DNA from: Fen-1298 sp050015675
Lineage (GTDB): Bacteria > Bacteroidota > Ignavibacteria > UBA10030
Length of the DNA: 64,000 nucleotides
Assembly (NCBI GenBank): GCA_050015675.1
Contig: JBEKAY010000002.1
Coordinates: 124,001-188,000 of the forward strand
Direction: 5' to 3'
Both the position numbers and the translations under genes were made by a program. Positions 1 to 8,626 of the stretch are shown here, one piece after another; position 1 is the stretch's first letter; each line of letters starts with the position of its first letter. The notes below the pieces were generated by a model. That model was not told the DNA's origin, ran no database searches, and saw nothing but the letters and a program-made list of their open reading frames with translations.

Positions 1-1554
1 AACATCGATACCAATACTTTTCGCTTCACTGTAAAGACCATAGCAGGAGATTCGCTGTGGAAAGAATTTGTCATCATCCGTCCGGCGCCGATGAAGAACT
101 CACCGCACGATACACTTGTCATCGAACAAGCGATGATGGAGCCATCGGAAGATATGTGGCTTACATCCGGCGATGTATTGGAGGTGAAATTTAAAGGAAG
201 CCCGGGATGGGAAGCATCGTTTGATATTCCGCATGTCGAATCAGATATTCCAACGCGCGAACTTTCGCCAAGTGAAGGCGGTGGATTTACAGGCATCTAC
301 ATTGGCCGCTACATAGTAAAGCCGGCAGATGAAGCACGAGAAATGCAAATCAAATTTCGCCTGAAGAAAAGTTTCTGGCACAGCGAAAAAGTCTCGTCGA
401 AAGCAAAAATATCTATTCTCCCAAAAGAACTGCCGCGTGTTGCAGAAGTTGTGGGCAAACGTCCCTATCTCAACGCCGGACTTGGTGAAGATCGTCTCGG
501 TGGATCGAAGCTAGGATTTCTTCAAGAAGGAATTAGAGTTGAGATTACCGGTAAGGTCGGTTCGCAATATCGCATTCGACTTTCTGCGTCTATGGAAGCT
601 TGGCTTCCGGAAGAATTCGCAAAACTTTTGCCGCCGGATACGCCGCTGCCGCGTGCGCTCGCCGGAGCCATTTCTGCAACAAGCAACGGCTCTGAAGACA
701 TCGTTACGCTTCCGCTTTCCGAAAAACTTCCTTATAGCAGTGAAGTACTGATTAATCCCAATGCAATTGCCATAGATGTCTATGGCGCAACATCCAACAC
801 AAATTGGATTTCGTTATCGCGTTTTGTAAAAGGAATCGAAAGCATCACATGGAAGCAAATTGCCGCCGATCAGTACCGCATTATTATCGACCTGCTTCAT
901 CCGCATTGGGGATACGATATTGATTATATTGGCAGCTCGCTGCGAATTAAAATCCGCAGGCCGCCCGTAATTGCTTCGCCTGATTCAGTTCTTTCGGGAC
1001 TCATTATTGCTGTGGATGCGGGACATGGCGGCGAAAACCATGGAGCTATCGGCGCAACCGGGGTGCTTGAAAAAGATATGAATATTTCGATGGCACGCCA
1101 TCTTGAAGCCATTCTCAATTCCAAGGGCGCTCAAGTTGTGCTCACGCGCACGGAGAACGACGTTCCGGCAATGTCAGATCGTATCGATAAAATTATTCAC
1201 TCCAATGCACGTTTGCTGGTAAGCATTCATTGCAACTCCGCCGGTGATGCATCTGATCCACTTGCATTGCGAGGTGTCAGTGTTTACTACCGGCCTATTG
1301 GATTCAAACCACTTGCCGATATTATATATGATAAGATGCTTGCCACTGGACTGAAACCGTTTGGCGAAGTGGGCAGTTTCAATTTTACTCTCAACTCGCT
1401 TACGCAACTGCCAAATGTATTAGTAGAAACAGCTTTTCTTTCTCATCCAGAAGATGAAATGCTCTTACTTGATGATGGTTTTAGAAAGGAAGTAGCAGAG
1501 CAAATTGTAAAAGGATTGGAAGAATTTGTGAGAACTCATTTGGAAATGAAATGA
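1..1554 (+). CDS. N-acetylmuramoyl-L-alanine amidase (Amidase_3), 5' end outside window
   Basis: The frame is open from base 1, so the true start lies upstream; the first ATG inside the window (91) falls mid-protein. The C-terminal ~185 residues are a zinc-dependent Amidase_3 domain that cleaves the amide bond between MurNAc and the stem peptide. Visible zinc ligands are His in the DAGHGG motif (codon at 1024), Glu (1069) and His in SIHCNS (1228); the catalytic Glu is in LVETAF (1426). An SH3-like stretch lies around bases 470-640, followed by an AMIN-like beta-rich region around 740-950. This matches periplasmic cell-wall amidases with N-terminal wall-targeting domains. The family call is firm; the N-terminal architecture is incomplete here. 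Confidence 0.9.
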   Translation, partial: NIDTNTFRFTVKTIAGDSLWKEFVIIRPAPMKNSPHDTLVIEQAMMEPSEDMWLTSGDVLEVKFKGSPGWEASFDIPHVESDIPTRELSPSEGGGFTGIYIGRYIVKPADEAREMQIKFRLKKSFWHSEKVSSKAKISILPKELPRVAEVVGKRPYLNAGLGEDRLGGSKLGFLQEGIRVEITGKVGSQYRIRLSASMEAWLPEEFAKLLPPDTPLPRALAGAISATSNGSEDIVTLPLSEKLPYSSEVLINPNAIAIDVYGATSNTNWISLSRFVKGIESITWKQIAADQYRIIIDLLHPHWGYDIDYIGSSLRIKIRRPPVIASPDSVLSGLIIAVDAGHGGENHGAIGATGVLEKDMNISMARHLEAILNSKGAQVVLTRTENDVPAMSDRIDKIIHSNARLLVSIHCNSAGDASDPLALRGVSVYYRPIGFKPLADIIYDKMLATGLKPFGEVGSFNFTLNSLTQLPNVLVETAFLSHPEDEMLLLDDGFRKEVAEQIVKGLEEFVRTHLEMK

Positions 1555-1687
1555 AATTACAATCATAAAACTGCTGCTATTTTTTCCTTTTAACTTTTTC
1601 CCTGCTTTCATTGCTCCCTCCCCTATTTTTAAGTAAATTAAATGAAGCAATTATCTTACATCAACCATTATTACGCGGACATCAATC

Positions 1688-3079
1688 ATGCCAACTCAAA
1701 CGCTTTGGGGTGGAAGATTCAAAGAACCTCTTGCTGAAATCGCATTGAAATTTTCTTCTTCCATAGAGTTCGACAAAATACTTTACGAGGAAGATATTGC
1801 CGGAAGCGTCGCCCACGTGGAAATGCTTGCCGCTACTAAAGTGCTGACGGCATCCGAGATGCGACGCATCCGCACAGCGCTGAAATCTATCCAGAAAGAA
1901 ATCGAAACAGGCAAGTTTGAATTAACCGTCGAGTACGAAGATGTGCACATGGCTATCGAACAGCGGCTGACACAAAAAATCGGTGCGCTTGGCGGAAAAC
2001 TACACACTGCACGAAGCCGCAATGACCAGATTGCACTCGATGAGCGATTATTCCTCCGCAATGCAATTCGCGAAATTAGCAAACTTGTCATCAACCTCCA
2101 GCGCGTGCTGCTTTATAAATCCGACAAAGTATTCGACATACTGATGCCCGGGTACACACATACACAGCGCGCACAGCCAATTTTGCTCTCTCATCATCTC
2201 TTAGCGTATATTTCTATGCTGGAACGCGACTTTGAGCGATTGCAGGATTGCAGCAAACGTCTTAACAAATCACCGCTTGGCGCCGCTGCATTTGCTGGAA
2301 CATCTTTTCCAATCGATCGTGCAATGGTGGCAAAGAAACTGCACTTCGACGGCATTGTTGAAAATAGTATCGACGCCGTGAGTGATAGAGATTACTTAAT
2401 TGAATTTACAGGCGCATGCAGTATTCTTATTATGCACTTGAGCCGGTTTGCGGAAGAGTTAGTGTTGTGGACAACGAAGGAATTTGGCTTTGCTCAAATC
2501 AGCGATTCTTATACAACAGGCAGCAGCATTATGCCGCAGAAAAAAAATCCTGATATGGCAGAGCTTGTGCGCGGGAAAACCGGCCGTGTGTATGGCGCGC
2601 TTGTCAGTCTTCTTACAATGATGAAGGGATTGCCTCTTGCATACAACCGCGATATGCAGGAAGATAAAAAGCCAATGTTCGACGTTGCAAGCACTTTACG
2701 GCAATGTCTCTTCATTTTTGCGCATATGCTTGTGCACACAACATTCATTAAAGCGCATTTGGAAGAAGAGCTCCGCACTGATTTCCTTTCAGCCACAGAT
2801 ATGGCAGATTATTTAGTACGCAAAGGATTGCCGTTCCGCGAAGCGCATGAGATTACTGGCAAAGTAGTAGCGCACTGCATCAGCCGCAAAATGTACTTTG
2901 GCAATCTTGATATCGAAACGTTGAAACAATTCTCTCCTAAGTTCGACACCGATGTGTTTGACTTTATTCTACCGCAGAACAGCGTACATCAAAAACAATC
3001 GGCAGGTAGTACAAGTCCCCATGAAGTGAAAAAACAAATAGCACATTGGACGCGTGTGTTGAGCAAACGAAAAGTGTAG
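1688..3079 (+). CDS. argH: Argininosuccinate lyase
   Basis: 463 residues, the normal ArgH length. It splits argininosuccinate into arginine and fumarate, the last step of arginine synthesis, in the cytoplasm. The fumarase/aspartase superfamily signature GSSIMPQKKNPD is intact and contains the catalytic serine loop; TARSRNDQ and GYTHTQRAQP, which line the active site, are also present. No other arg genes are in the window, so it appears to be a single-gene unit ending in a clear intrinsic terminator at 3108. The ATG at 1688 opens directly into the conserved LWGGRF N-terminus, which fixes the start. Confidence 0.97.
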   Translation: MPTQTLWGGRFKEPLAEIALKFSSSIEFDKILYEEDIAGSVAHVEMLAATKVLTASEMRRIRTALKSIQKEIETGKFELTVEYEDVHMAIEQRLTQKIGALGGKLHTARSRNDQIALDERLFLRNAIREISKLVINLQRVLLYKSDKVFDILMPGYTHTQRAQPILLSHHLLAYISMLERDFERLQDCSKRLNKSPLGAAAFAGTSFPIDRAMVAKKLHFDGIVENSIDAVSDRDYLIEFTGACSILIMHLSRFAEELVLWTTKEFGFAQISDSYTTGSSIMPQKKNPDMAELVRGKTGRVYGALVSLLTMMKGLPLAYNRDMQEDKKPMFDVASTLRQCLFIFAHMLVHTTFIKAHLEEELRTDFLSATDMADYLVRKGLPFREAHEITGKVVAHCISRKMYFGNLDIETLKQFSPKFDTDVFDFILPQNSVHQKQSAGSTSPHEVKKQIAHWTRVLSKRKV

Positions 3080-3107
3080 GTTTTCAGTCATCGTATTAAA
3101 ACGAAAA

Positions 3108-3140
3108 AGCCATCTCAATTATTGGGATGGCTTTTTTATT
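3108..3140 (+). terminator. Rho-independent terminator after argH
   Basis: Arms 3108-3118 and 3122-3132 form an 11-bp stem with one G-T wobble and a 3-nt loop, followed by a run of six T. It lies 29 bases after the argH stop. Confidence 0.85.
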
Positions 3141-3394
3141 ACAAGGGGAACAGTGTCAACAAAGAAATGTATAGCTCCCGTTGGTTGGAAGAGACGGGAT
3201 TTCTTGTCAATGCATTGAAGGCAGGCGTAAATAATATTAGATTTACCTTATGTTCAAAAGCAGATCACTCTCAATCTTGAGTTCATACATACATAGATTT
3301 GTGGCTTTACAAATGGTTGTTTGCACAAACGTTGAAATAAAAAGGAATTACGGTTCTTTTTCCATATCAGGAAAGTAAAAAATGGAGTGTGCTT
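3141..3394. other. Intergenic region before aldo/keto reductase
   Basis: About 250 bases with no credible ORF, tRNA or repeat. The only signal I can support is the ribosome-binding GGAG at 3384-3387, which fits the ATG at 3395. Confidence 0.5.
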
Positions 3395-4228
3395 ATGAAG
3401 ATTTCCGACATACGTGGTACGGTCGAATTAAGTAATGGCGTTCCCATGCCTTATTTTGGACTGGGAGTGTTTCAGATTGACGATGGTGAGGAAATAAAAC
3501 AAGCTGTAAAGCATGCATTGTCTGCCGGTTATAAACATATCGATACAGCATCTCTTTACGGAAACGAACGCGGTGTGGGTCAGGCTGTTGCAGCTAGTGG
3601 AATTCCGCGCGAAGAAATATTTGTGACAAGCAAAGTCTGGAATTCCGATCAAGGATATGATAGCACTCTGCGCGCTTTTGAAAAGAGCATGAAGCTGCTG
3701 GGATTTGAATATCTCGATTTGTATCTGGTGCATTGGCCGGTTAAGGGGAAATACATCGAAACTTGGAAAGCTCTCGAACATCTCTATACCGAAAGACGGG
3801 TCCGAGCTATTGGCATAAACAATTTCCTTCACCATCATCTTGAAGATCTTTTGCCACAGTGCGAGATAGTTCCAATGGTGAACCAAATGGAGTTTCACCC
3901 CCGCCTTGTTCAGCAGAAATTAATAGATTATTGTTTCTCTCATAAGATTCAATACGAAGCATGGAGTCCTTTAATGCAGGGAAAAATAATTAATATCAAG
4001 GAATTACAACTCCTTGCTTCAAAATATGGAAAAGATATTGCTCAAATAGTTCTGCGATGGAATCTGCAAAAAGGTGTCGTCACAATTCCTAAGTCGGTTC
4101 ACCGCGAAAGGATTGTTTCCAACGCACAGATATTCGATTTTGAAATTACGGTGGAAGATATGTTGGCAATTGATTGTTTAGACAAACATCAACGTGTCGG
4201 TGCAGACCCGGATAATTTTAATTTCTAA
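3395..4228 (+). CDS. Aldo/keto reductase family oxidoreductase
   Basis: 277 residues, the usual AKR length. These cytoplasmic NAD(P)H-dependent (beta/alpha)8-barrel enzymes reduce carbonyls to alcohols. The catalytic tetrad is visible as D50, Y55, K80 and H113 in GYKHIDTASLYGNE, VTSKVW and YLVHWP. The C-terminal IPKSVHRERI segment is the cofactor phosphate-binding region. I prefer ATG 3395 to the GTG at 3389 because GGAG (3384-3387) is 7 bases from the ATG but only 1 base from the GTG. It closely resembles the 2,5-diketo-gluconate reductase/YtbE type. The substrate cannot be told from sequence. It stands alone, with decayed DNA downstream. Confidence 0.93.
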   Translation: MKISDIRGTVELSNGVPMPYFGLGVFQIDDGEEIKQAVKHALSAGYKHIDTASLYGNERGVGQAVAASGIPREEIFVTSKVWNSDQGYDSTLRAFEKSMKLLGFEYLDLYLVHWPVKGKYIETWKALEHLYTERRVRAIGINNFLHHHLEDLLPQCEIVPMVNQMEFHPRLVQQKLIDYCFSHKIQYEAWSPLMQGKIINIKELQLLASKYGKDIAQIVLRWNLQKGVVTIPKSVHRERIVSNAQIFDFEITVEDMLAIDCLDKHQRVGADPDNFNF

Positions 4229-4298
4229 AGGGAAAAGAGATAAGAATAAAGTTCAATATCGAAGTACCTAAGGATAAATCAGTCAACAACAACTTTTA

Positions 4299-4391
4299 AA
4301 AAGACATGATTTTCTTTTGAGCACTCTTCTTCTTCAACTCATAGTTCAAGCTCAAACTGATTCTTCTGATACTATTTGGAAACTTGGCTGA
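4299..4391 (+). pseudogene. Remnant of a secreted outer-membrane protein N-terminus (DUF3078-like)
   Basis: An open stretch without a start codon reads as a hydrophobic signal-peptide-like segment (FLLSTLLLQLIVQAQ) followed by TDSSDTIWKLG and a stop. A signal peptide followed by D-T-x-W-K-L-G is how DUF3078-type outer-membrane proteins of Bacteroidota begin. The rest of that protein is absent and transposase-like sequence follows within 20 bases. I infer a gene truncated by insertion and decay. The match rests on a short stretch, so it is tentative. Confidence 0.35.
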
Positions 4392-4404
4392 TTAGACAAT
4401 ATCG

Positions 4405-4617
4405 GTGAGTGTTAAACAACTATTCTCCCTGAAAAAACAGGTAGAGCTGTATCCAAGCTTCCCATTGTTCTTAGGAATGGCAAGTAGTGATACCATTGCA
4501 GATGAAATAACCATCTGCCGATATCGCGAGTTGTTTTCGCGCTTGGGCTTAGAGAAGAAACTTTTTGCTGCATTTAACTTGATAATTCCCTGTGGCTTGC
4601 CACAGGGAATTAACTAA
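4405..4617 (+). pseudogene. IS5-like (DUF772) transposase N-terminal remnant
   Basis: The 70-residue reading frame contains FPLFLGMASSDTIADEITICRYRELFSRLGL, split here as FPLFLGMASSDTIADE and ITICRYRELFSRLGL. This corresponds to the conserved N-terminal block of IS5-type transposases (FLGL..D..PD.TT..RFR..L...GL). The DDE catalytic domain is entirely missing and the frame runs into a palindrome at 4583. It begins with a GTG and lacks a recognisable ribosome-binding site. I read it as a dead insertion-sequence fragment. Confidence 0.6.
4583..4612. repeat. Palindrome 1 of a REP-like pair
   Basis: Perfect 14-bp arms (4583-4596 and 4599-4612) around TT. The core CCCTGTGGCTTGCCACAGGG matches the second palindrome at 4641 except for a compensated pair (T/A versus C/G), so the fold is kept while the sequence changes. 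Confidence 0.75.
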
Positions 4618-4640
4618 GACAGAAAATATTCTATAGCGAT

Positions 4641-4662
4641 ACCCTGCGGCTTGCCGCAGGGT
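4641..4662. repeat. Palindrome 2 of a REP-like pair
   Basis: Perfect 10-bp arms (4641-4650 and 4653-4662) around TT, with core CCCTGCGGCTTGCCGCAGGG. It is the sister of the 4583 palindrome and lies 28 bases downstream of it. Such paired palindromes resemble repetitive extragenic palindromes mobilised by RAYT transposases. They could also act as terminators between the convergent 4405 and glnA units. Confidence 0.75.
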
Positions 4663-4690
4663 CGTTCATTCGCTACTTTTTTATCGAGAA

Positions 4691-6106
4691 CTAATTATCG
4701 TAATACAGATGGAATTCATATGGATGAGGCCGGAGATGCATTTCATCCAATTCTTTCTCTCTTTTCCAAGTAATCCACGCTTCGATAAGATCGTCAGTAA
4801 AGACATTACCTTTAGTTAAAAAAGCATTATCTTTTTCCAATGCAACAATAGCTTCTTCCAGCGAACCCGGAGTCTTTGGAGTGGACTTCAGTTCTTCTCG
4901 TGTCATTTCATAGATATCCCTATCCAACGGTTTACCGGGATCAATCTTATTTTGGATTCCATCCACAGCAGCCATCATGATAGCCGAAAATGTTAGATAT
5001 CCATTGCAACTCGGATCAGGGCAGCGGAATTCAATTCGCTTTGCTTTTGGACTTGGGGAATACATTGGAATTCTGCATGAAGCTGAACGGTTTCTGGCTG
5101 AATAGGCCAGATTGACTGGCGCTTCAAAACCAGGAACAAGTCGGCGGTACGAATTCGTTGTTGGTGCAGCAAAAGCCAGAATGGCCGGTGCATGCTTTAA
5201 AATGCCTCCGATAGCGTTAAGGGCCATTGGACTAAGGCCGGCATAGCCATCTCCTGCGAACAAAGGTTTGCCTTCTTTCCAAAAAGAGATGTGAGTGTGC
5301 ATCCCGCTTCCATTATCCTGAAAGATAGGCTTGGGCATAAAAGTTACAGTCTTATTATTTTTCTTAGCTACATTTTTACATATGTATTTATACCACATAA
5401 GTTGATCGGCCATTTTCAACAGGCTGGTAAACTTCATGTCAATTTCGCTTTGACCGGCGGTAGCAACTTCATGGTGATGAGCCTCTACGATGATGCCGAT
5501 CTTACGCATTTCATAAACCATCTCGCCGCGAAGATCGTGGAAGGTATCAGTTGGGCTGACTGGAAAATAGCCACCCTTGAAACTAGGTTTATAACCTAAA
5601 TTCGGTTCTTCAAATCGGGCTGTGTTCCATGCACCTTCCTGAGAATCTATTTCGTATACACCACGGTGTTGATTTTGTTCATAACGTACTTCATCAAAAA
5701 TAAAGAATTCTGGTTCTGGTCCGATAAAGCAAGTATCGGCAATTTTAGTTTGCCTTAAATATTCTTCTGCCTTTTGTGCTATGTAGCGTGGATCCCGTGT
5801 GTATTTCTGTTTTGATACTGGATCGACAATATCTGCGATGATGCTTATAGTTGGTTTAGCAAAAAAAGGATCCAGACAAAATGTATTAGGATCAGGAAGC
5901 GCCAACATATCCGACATATGGATTCCCTGCCAGCCTCTAATTGATGAGCCGTCAAATCCCAATCCCTCCTCAAATGTGCCATCGTCAATCACATCAAGAG
6001 GAAAGCCGCAATGTTGCCAGCTTCCTAATAGATCTACAAACTTAAGATCCAACATTTCTGCATTATTTTTCTTCGCAAACTCAAAGAATTCTTTTATCGT
6101 TGCCAT
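4691..6106 (-). CDS. glnA: Type I glutamine synthetase
   Basis: 471 residues, the standard GSI dodecamer subunit length. It makes glutamine from glutamate, ammonia and ATP. Visible blocks are the N-terminal FDGSSIRGW loop, the ATP/metal-binding KPIFQDNGSGMHTH region, and the NRSASCRIP stretch. DIYEMTREE corresponds to the loop carrying the adenylylated tyrosine of GSI-beta enzymes, so adenylylation control is possible. The frame extends to 6172, but ATG 6106 is chosen because it has AGGAG 8 bases upstream and starts the conserved MATIKEFFEFAKKNNAEM N-terminus. A sigma70-like promoter lies at 6163-6191. Confidence 0.96.
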   Translation of the reverse strand: MATIKEFFEFAKKNNAEMLDLKFVDLLGSWQHCGFPLDVIDDGTFEEGLGFDGSSIRGWQGIHMSDMLALPDPNTFCLDPFFAKPTISIIADIVDPVSKQKYTRDPRYIAQKAEEYLRQTKIADTCFIGPEPEFFIFDEVRYEQNQHRGVYEIDSQEGAWNTARFEEPNLGYKPSFKGGYFPVSPTDTFHDLRGEMVYEMRKIGIIVEAHHHEVATAGQSEIDMKFTSLLKMADQLMWYKYICKNVAKKNNKTVTFMPKPIFQDNGSGMHTHISFWKEGKPLFAGDGYAGLSPMALNAIGGILKHAPAILAFAAPTTNSYRRLVPGFEAPVNLAYSARNRSASCRIPMYSPSPKAKRIEFRCPDPSCNGYLTFSAIMMAAVDGIQNKIDPGKPLDRDIYEMTREELKSTPKTPGSLEEAIVALEKDNAFLTKGNVFTDDLIEAWITWKREKELDEMHLRPHPYEFHLYYDN

Positions 6107-6162
6107 TGCATTTACTCCTTTCCTTTTTATGATAGAAACATTATTTAATAACGCTGTTGTAT

Positions 6163-6191
6163 ATAATAACATAATTAATTAATGTAATCAA
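6163..6191 (-). promoter_or_regulatory. Putative glnA promoter (TTGATT-17-TATTAT)
   Basis: On the minus strand, TTGATT (6186-6191) and TATTAT (6163-6168) are separated by exactly 17 bases, giving a leader of about 50 nt to the glnA ATG. I saw no NtrC/RpoN -24/-12 element nearby. Confidence 0.5.
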
Positions 6192-6514
6192 GTCTTTTTG
6201 CAGATTATTATTAATCAATGCCAACATAATAATTGTTGCTAAATTGCGATTTTATAAAGAAACAACAAAAAAGGCTTGGCAACATGAACAACCATCCGCC
6301 AAGAGTGCAGGGCGTCTTGTTATAGACTCTTATAGATTAAATAATCTCAACTGTTTTATATCTTCCGGTTTATCTTGCTTCCTGATGTAACTTTCTTTAT
6401 TGCTGTTTTATACACCGAAGAGTACTACACATATAAATATGTTCACATTTCGGCGCGCCACTTGGTTTGTAGAAAATCGTTGTCTATATTTTATCAGCAT
6501 AAAAAAGGATTGAA
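6192..6514. other. Intergenic region between divergent glnA and ychF
   Basis: AT-rich and without any credible ORF or RNA gene. It must hold the ychF promoter, but I could not settle on one. An AAAGGA ribosome-binding site lies just before the ychF ATG. Confidence 0.5.
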
Positions 6515-7612
6515 ATGGGATTTACATGCGGGATAGTCGGACTGCCGAACGTTGGCAAATTAACATTGTTTAATGCGATCACAGCGGCTGGAGCTAATGT
6601 TGCCAACTATCCCTTTTGTACCATAGACCCAAATGTTGGAGTCGTTAGCGTTCCCGATCACAGATTGGAGAGATTAGAAGAAATTTATAATCCACAGAAA
6701 ATTGTTCCAACAACGCTTGAGTTTCTTGACATAGCCGGTCTGGTGAAAGGCGCAAGCAAAGGCGAAGGATTAGGCAACCAGTTTCTATCACATATACGGA
6801 TGGTAGATGCCATTGTGCATGTCGTTCGATGCTTCGACGATTCCAATATAATCCATGTTGATGGGGCGATTAATCCGAAATACGACATCGAAGTTATAGA
6901 AACAGAATTGATTTTGAAAGATCTTGAGACCGTCGAGAAAAAACAACTAGATGTAGGAAAGCGAACAAAGGCAGGCGATAAAAAAGTAAAAGCAGAAGAA
7001 GAATTCTATACGGAAGTCAAAAGACATTTACTCGCCGGCAGACTTGCACGACACATTACTCCGAGCAGCGCTGATGAGCAACTATATCTCCGCGATATGC
7101 ACTTATTGACTAATAAACCGGTTATGTACCTTTGCAATGTTCATGAGAAGGAATTAACCGCCGATAATACTTATGTGAATCAAGTCCGCGAAGTTGCCGC
7201 AAGGGAAAATGCTAAGGTTGTAATTGTTAGTGCGGCAGTCGAAGCGGAAATTTTGCAGTTACCTGAAAGCGATCGGCAAGCATTTCTTACCGAACTTAGG
7301 TTGCAGAAATCCGGATTGAATAAAGTTATCCGTGAAGGATACGATTTATTGCACCTCATTACTTTCTTTACAGCCGGACTAAAAGAAGTGCATGCGTGGA
7401 CTGTAAGGAAATGTACAACAGCGCCTCAGGCAGCAGGAGAAATTCACAGTGATTTTGAACAGGGTTTCATTCGTGCGGAAATTATGAAATACGCTGATTT
7501 AGATCGGCTCGGTTCTGAAACTGCAGTGCGGGATGCTGGACTGCTTCACGTTGAAGGGCGGGACTATATAATAGAACATGGAGACATTATGACAGTCCGG
7601 TTTAATGTTTGA
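6515..7612 (+). CDS. ychF: Redox-regulated ATPase/GTPase YchF (Obg family)
   Basis: 365 residues, normal for YchF. It is a cytoplasmic P-loop NTPase of the Obg family that prefers ATP and binds ribosomes. The order is G domain (GLPNVGK P-loop, LEFLDIAGLVKGASKGEGLGN switch/G3 region, YLCNVHEKEL G4 with the YchF-type NVxE), a coiled-coil insertion around residues 130-190, and a C-terminal TGS domain (LITFFTAGLKEVHAWTV). The P-loop is odd: codon TTA gives Leu where the family has Ser (GKS to GKL), the residue that binds Mg2+. This is a single-base difference from TCA. AGGA lies 6 bases before the ATG. Confidence 0.95.
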   Translation: MGFTCGIVGLPNVGKLTLFNAITAAGANVANYPFCTIDPNVGVVSVPDHRLERLEEIYNPQKIVPTTLEFLDIAGLVKGASKGEGLGNQFLSHIRMVDAIVHVVRCFDDSNIIHVDGAINPKYDIEVIETELILKDLETVEKKQLDVGKRTKAGDKKVKAEEEFYTEVKRHLLAGRLARHITPSSADEQLYLRDMHLLTNKPVMYLCNVHEKELTADNTYVNQVREVAARENAKVVIVSAAVEAEILQLPESDRQAFLTELRLQKSGLNKVIREGYDLLHLITFFTAGLKEVHAWTVRKCTTAPQAAGEIHSDFEQGFIRAEIMKYADLDRLGSETAVRDAGLLHVEGRDYIIEHGDIMTVRFNV

Positions 7613-7708
7613 GGAAATCAGAAAGAAGACGAACAAAGCAGCAATCAACTTTTAGTAATTGGAATAGCACTTAGAATTATATTCTATTCTACTTTTACTA
7701 TCCACATC

Positions 7709-8617
7709 TTAAAAATTCATTGTTAAACTAACGCCAGTTCCGATTTGAGTGACATTTGGCAAGAGATTCACCTTTATTCCGCTATTTGATTCTGTTATTG
7801 GTAATCCTTCCGGGTGCGCAGCAAGCATTCCAAAATAATATCCAATGAACAATCCGAGCGGGTAATCACTGACCCAGTGAATACCGTTGCTTAGCATACC
7901 AAGTCCAACAAGTGTAGTGAATGCATATCCGACCGGGCGAATCCATTTTGCATCGGGATAATTTTCTGCAACCACAATAACGGTCGCGATAGACGTACAA
8001 AGATGTCCGGATGGATATGCGTCGAATTGGGGAACTCTGCGATGATAATCAATTTGATTTGGTAAAATTTTCCATACTCCGGTTGGAGTTGTGCGTACGA
8101 AAGGACTTTCGCGGCCTGTAACATGTTTAAGTAGTTGTACCACAGCACCGGATGCCAGCACTGCCTGCACAATCTGACTGCCCGTGCTCAATGCTTTTTG
8201 ATCTTTGAATACAAGTCCATACGCTCCTAGTGTTCCTGCAAGAGCAAATTGTGTAGTTCCTTCTCCCATGTTGGCACAAAAATCGCTCAGATTTTTTGCT
8301 GTGGGTGAACTATTATAAAATTTTGCTGCCGGTGTATATGTGACGTCGTCTGTAAAATATGTTGCAAGTGTTAGTCCTCCGATGATAAACCATTCGTTTA
8401 CGCGCTCTTTTCGGAAAGAAATATCGTACCAGCGCTCCCAATCACGTGGAATATTTGCAAACATCGTATACCATTTAACATTCCCCGAATCTACTTTATC
8501 TAAAGCAAAAACTGAATCGGGCGTAAGTGATTTTTGTATCTCTTGTGCTTGACTCTTGGAGAAACCACCGATGATTAAATTTATAAAAAGAATTCCAGGA
8601 AAAAGAAATTGTCTCAT
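7709..8617 (-). CDS. PAP2-superfamily membrane/envelope protein, degenerate active site
   Basis: 302 residues with a signal peptide (first ~24), a PAP2 fold and a C-terminal strand ending in Phe, as in outer-membrane proteins. PAP2 phosphatases dephosphorylate lipid phosphates using K-x6-RP, PSGH and SR-x5-H-x3-D. Here PSGH is intact and the last His/Asp pair is kept (IHWVSD). Motif 1, however, reads KHVTGRESP (Arg to Ser) and the Arg of motif 3 is a Met. Both are phosphate-binding residues, so activity may be lost or altered. It follows the related gene at 8627 by 9 bases in the same orientation and probably shares its transcript. ATG 8617 has AGGA 5 bases upstream. Confidence 0.82.
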   Translation of the reverse strand: MRQFLFPGILFINLIIGGFSKSQAQEIQKSLTPDSVFALDKVDSGNVKWYTMFANIPRDWERWYDISFRKERVNEWFIIGGLTLATYFTDDVTYTPAAKFYNSSPTAKNLSDFCANMGEGTTQFALAGTLGAYGLVFKDQKALSTGSQIVQAVLASGAVVQLLKHVTGRESPFVRTTPTGVWKILPNQIDYHRRVPQFDAYPSGHLCTSIATVIVVAENYPDAKWIRPVGYAFTTLVGLGMLSNGIHWVSDYPLGLFIGYYFGMLAAHPEGLPITESNSGIKVNLLPNVTQIGTGVSLTMNF

Positions 8618-8626
8618 GTTATCCTT

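Noticed and set aside
3428..3898. 156-residue frame opposite the aldo/keto reductase
   Set aside because: Falls wholly inside a gene with the complete catalytic tetrad and shows no recognisable domain.
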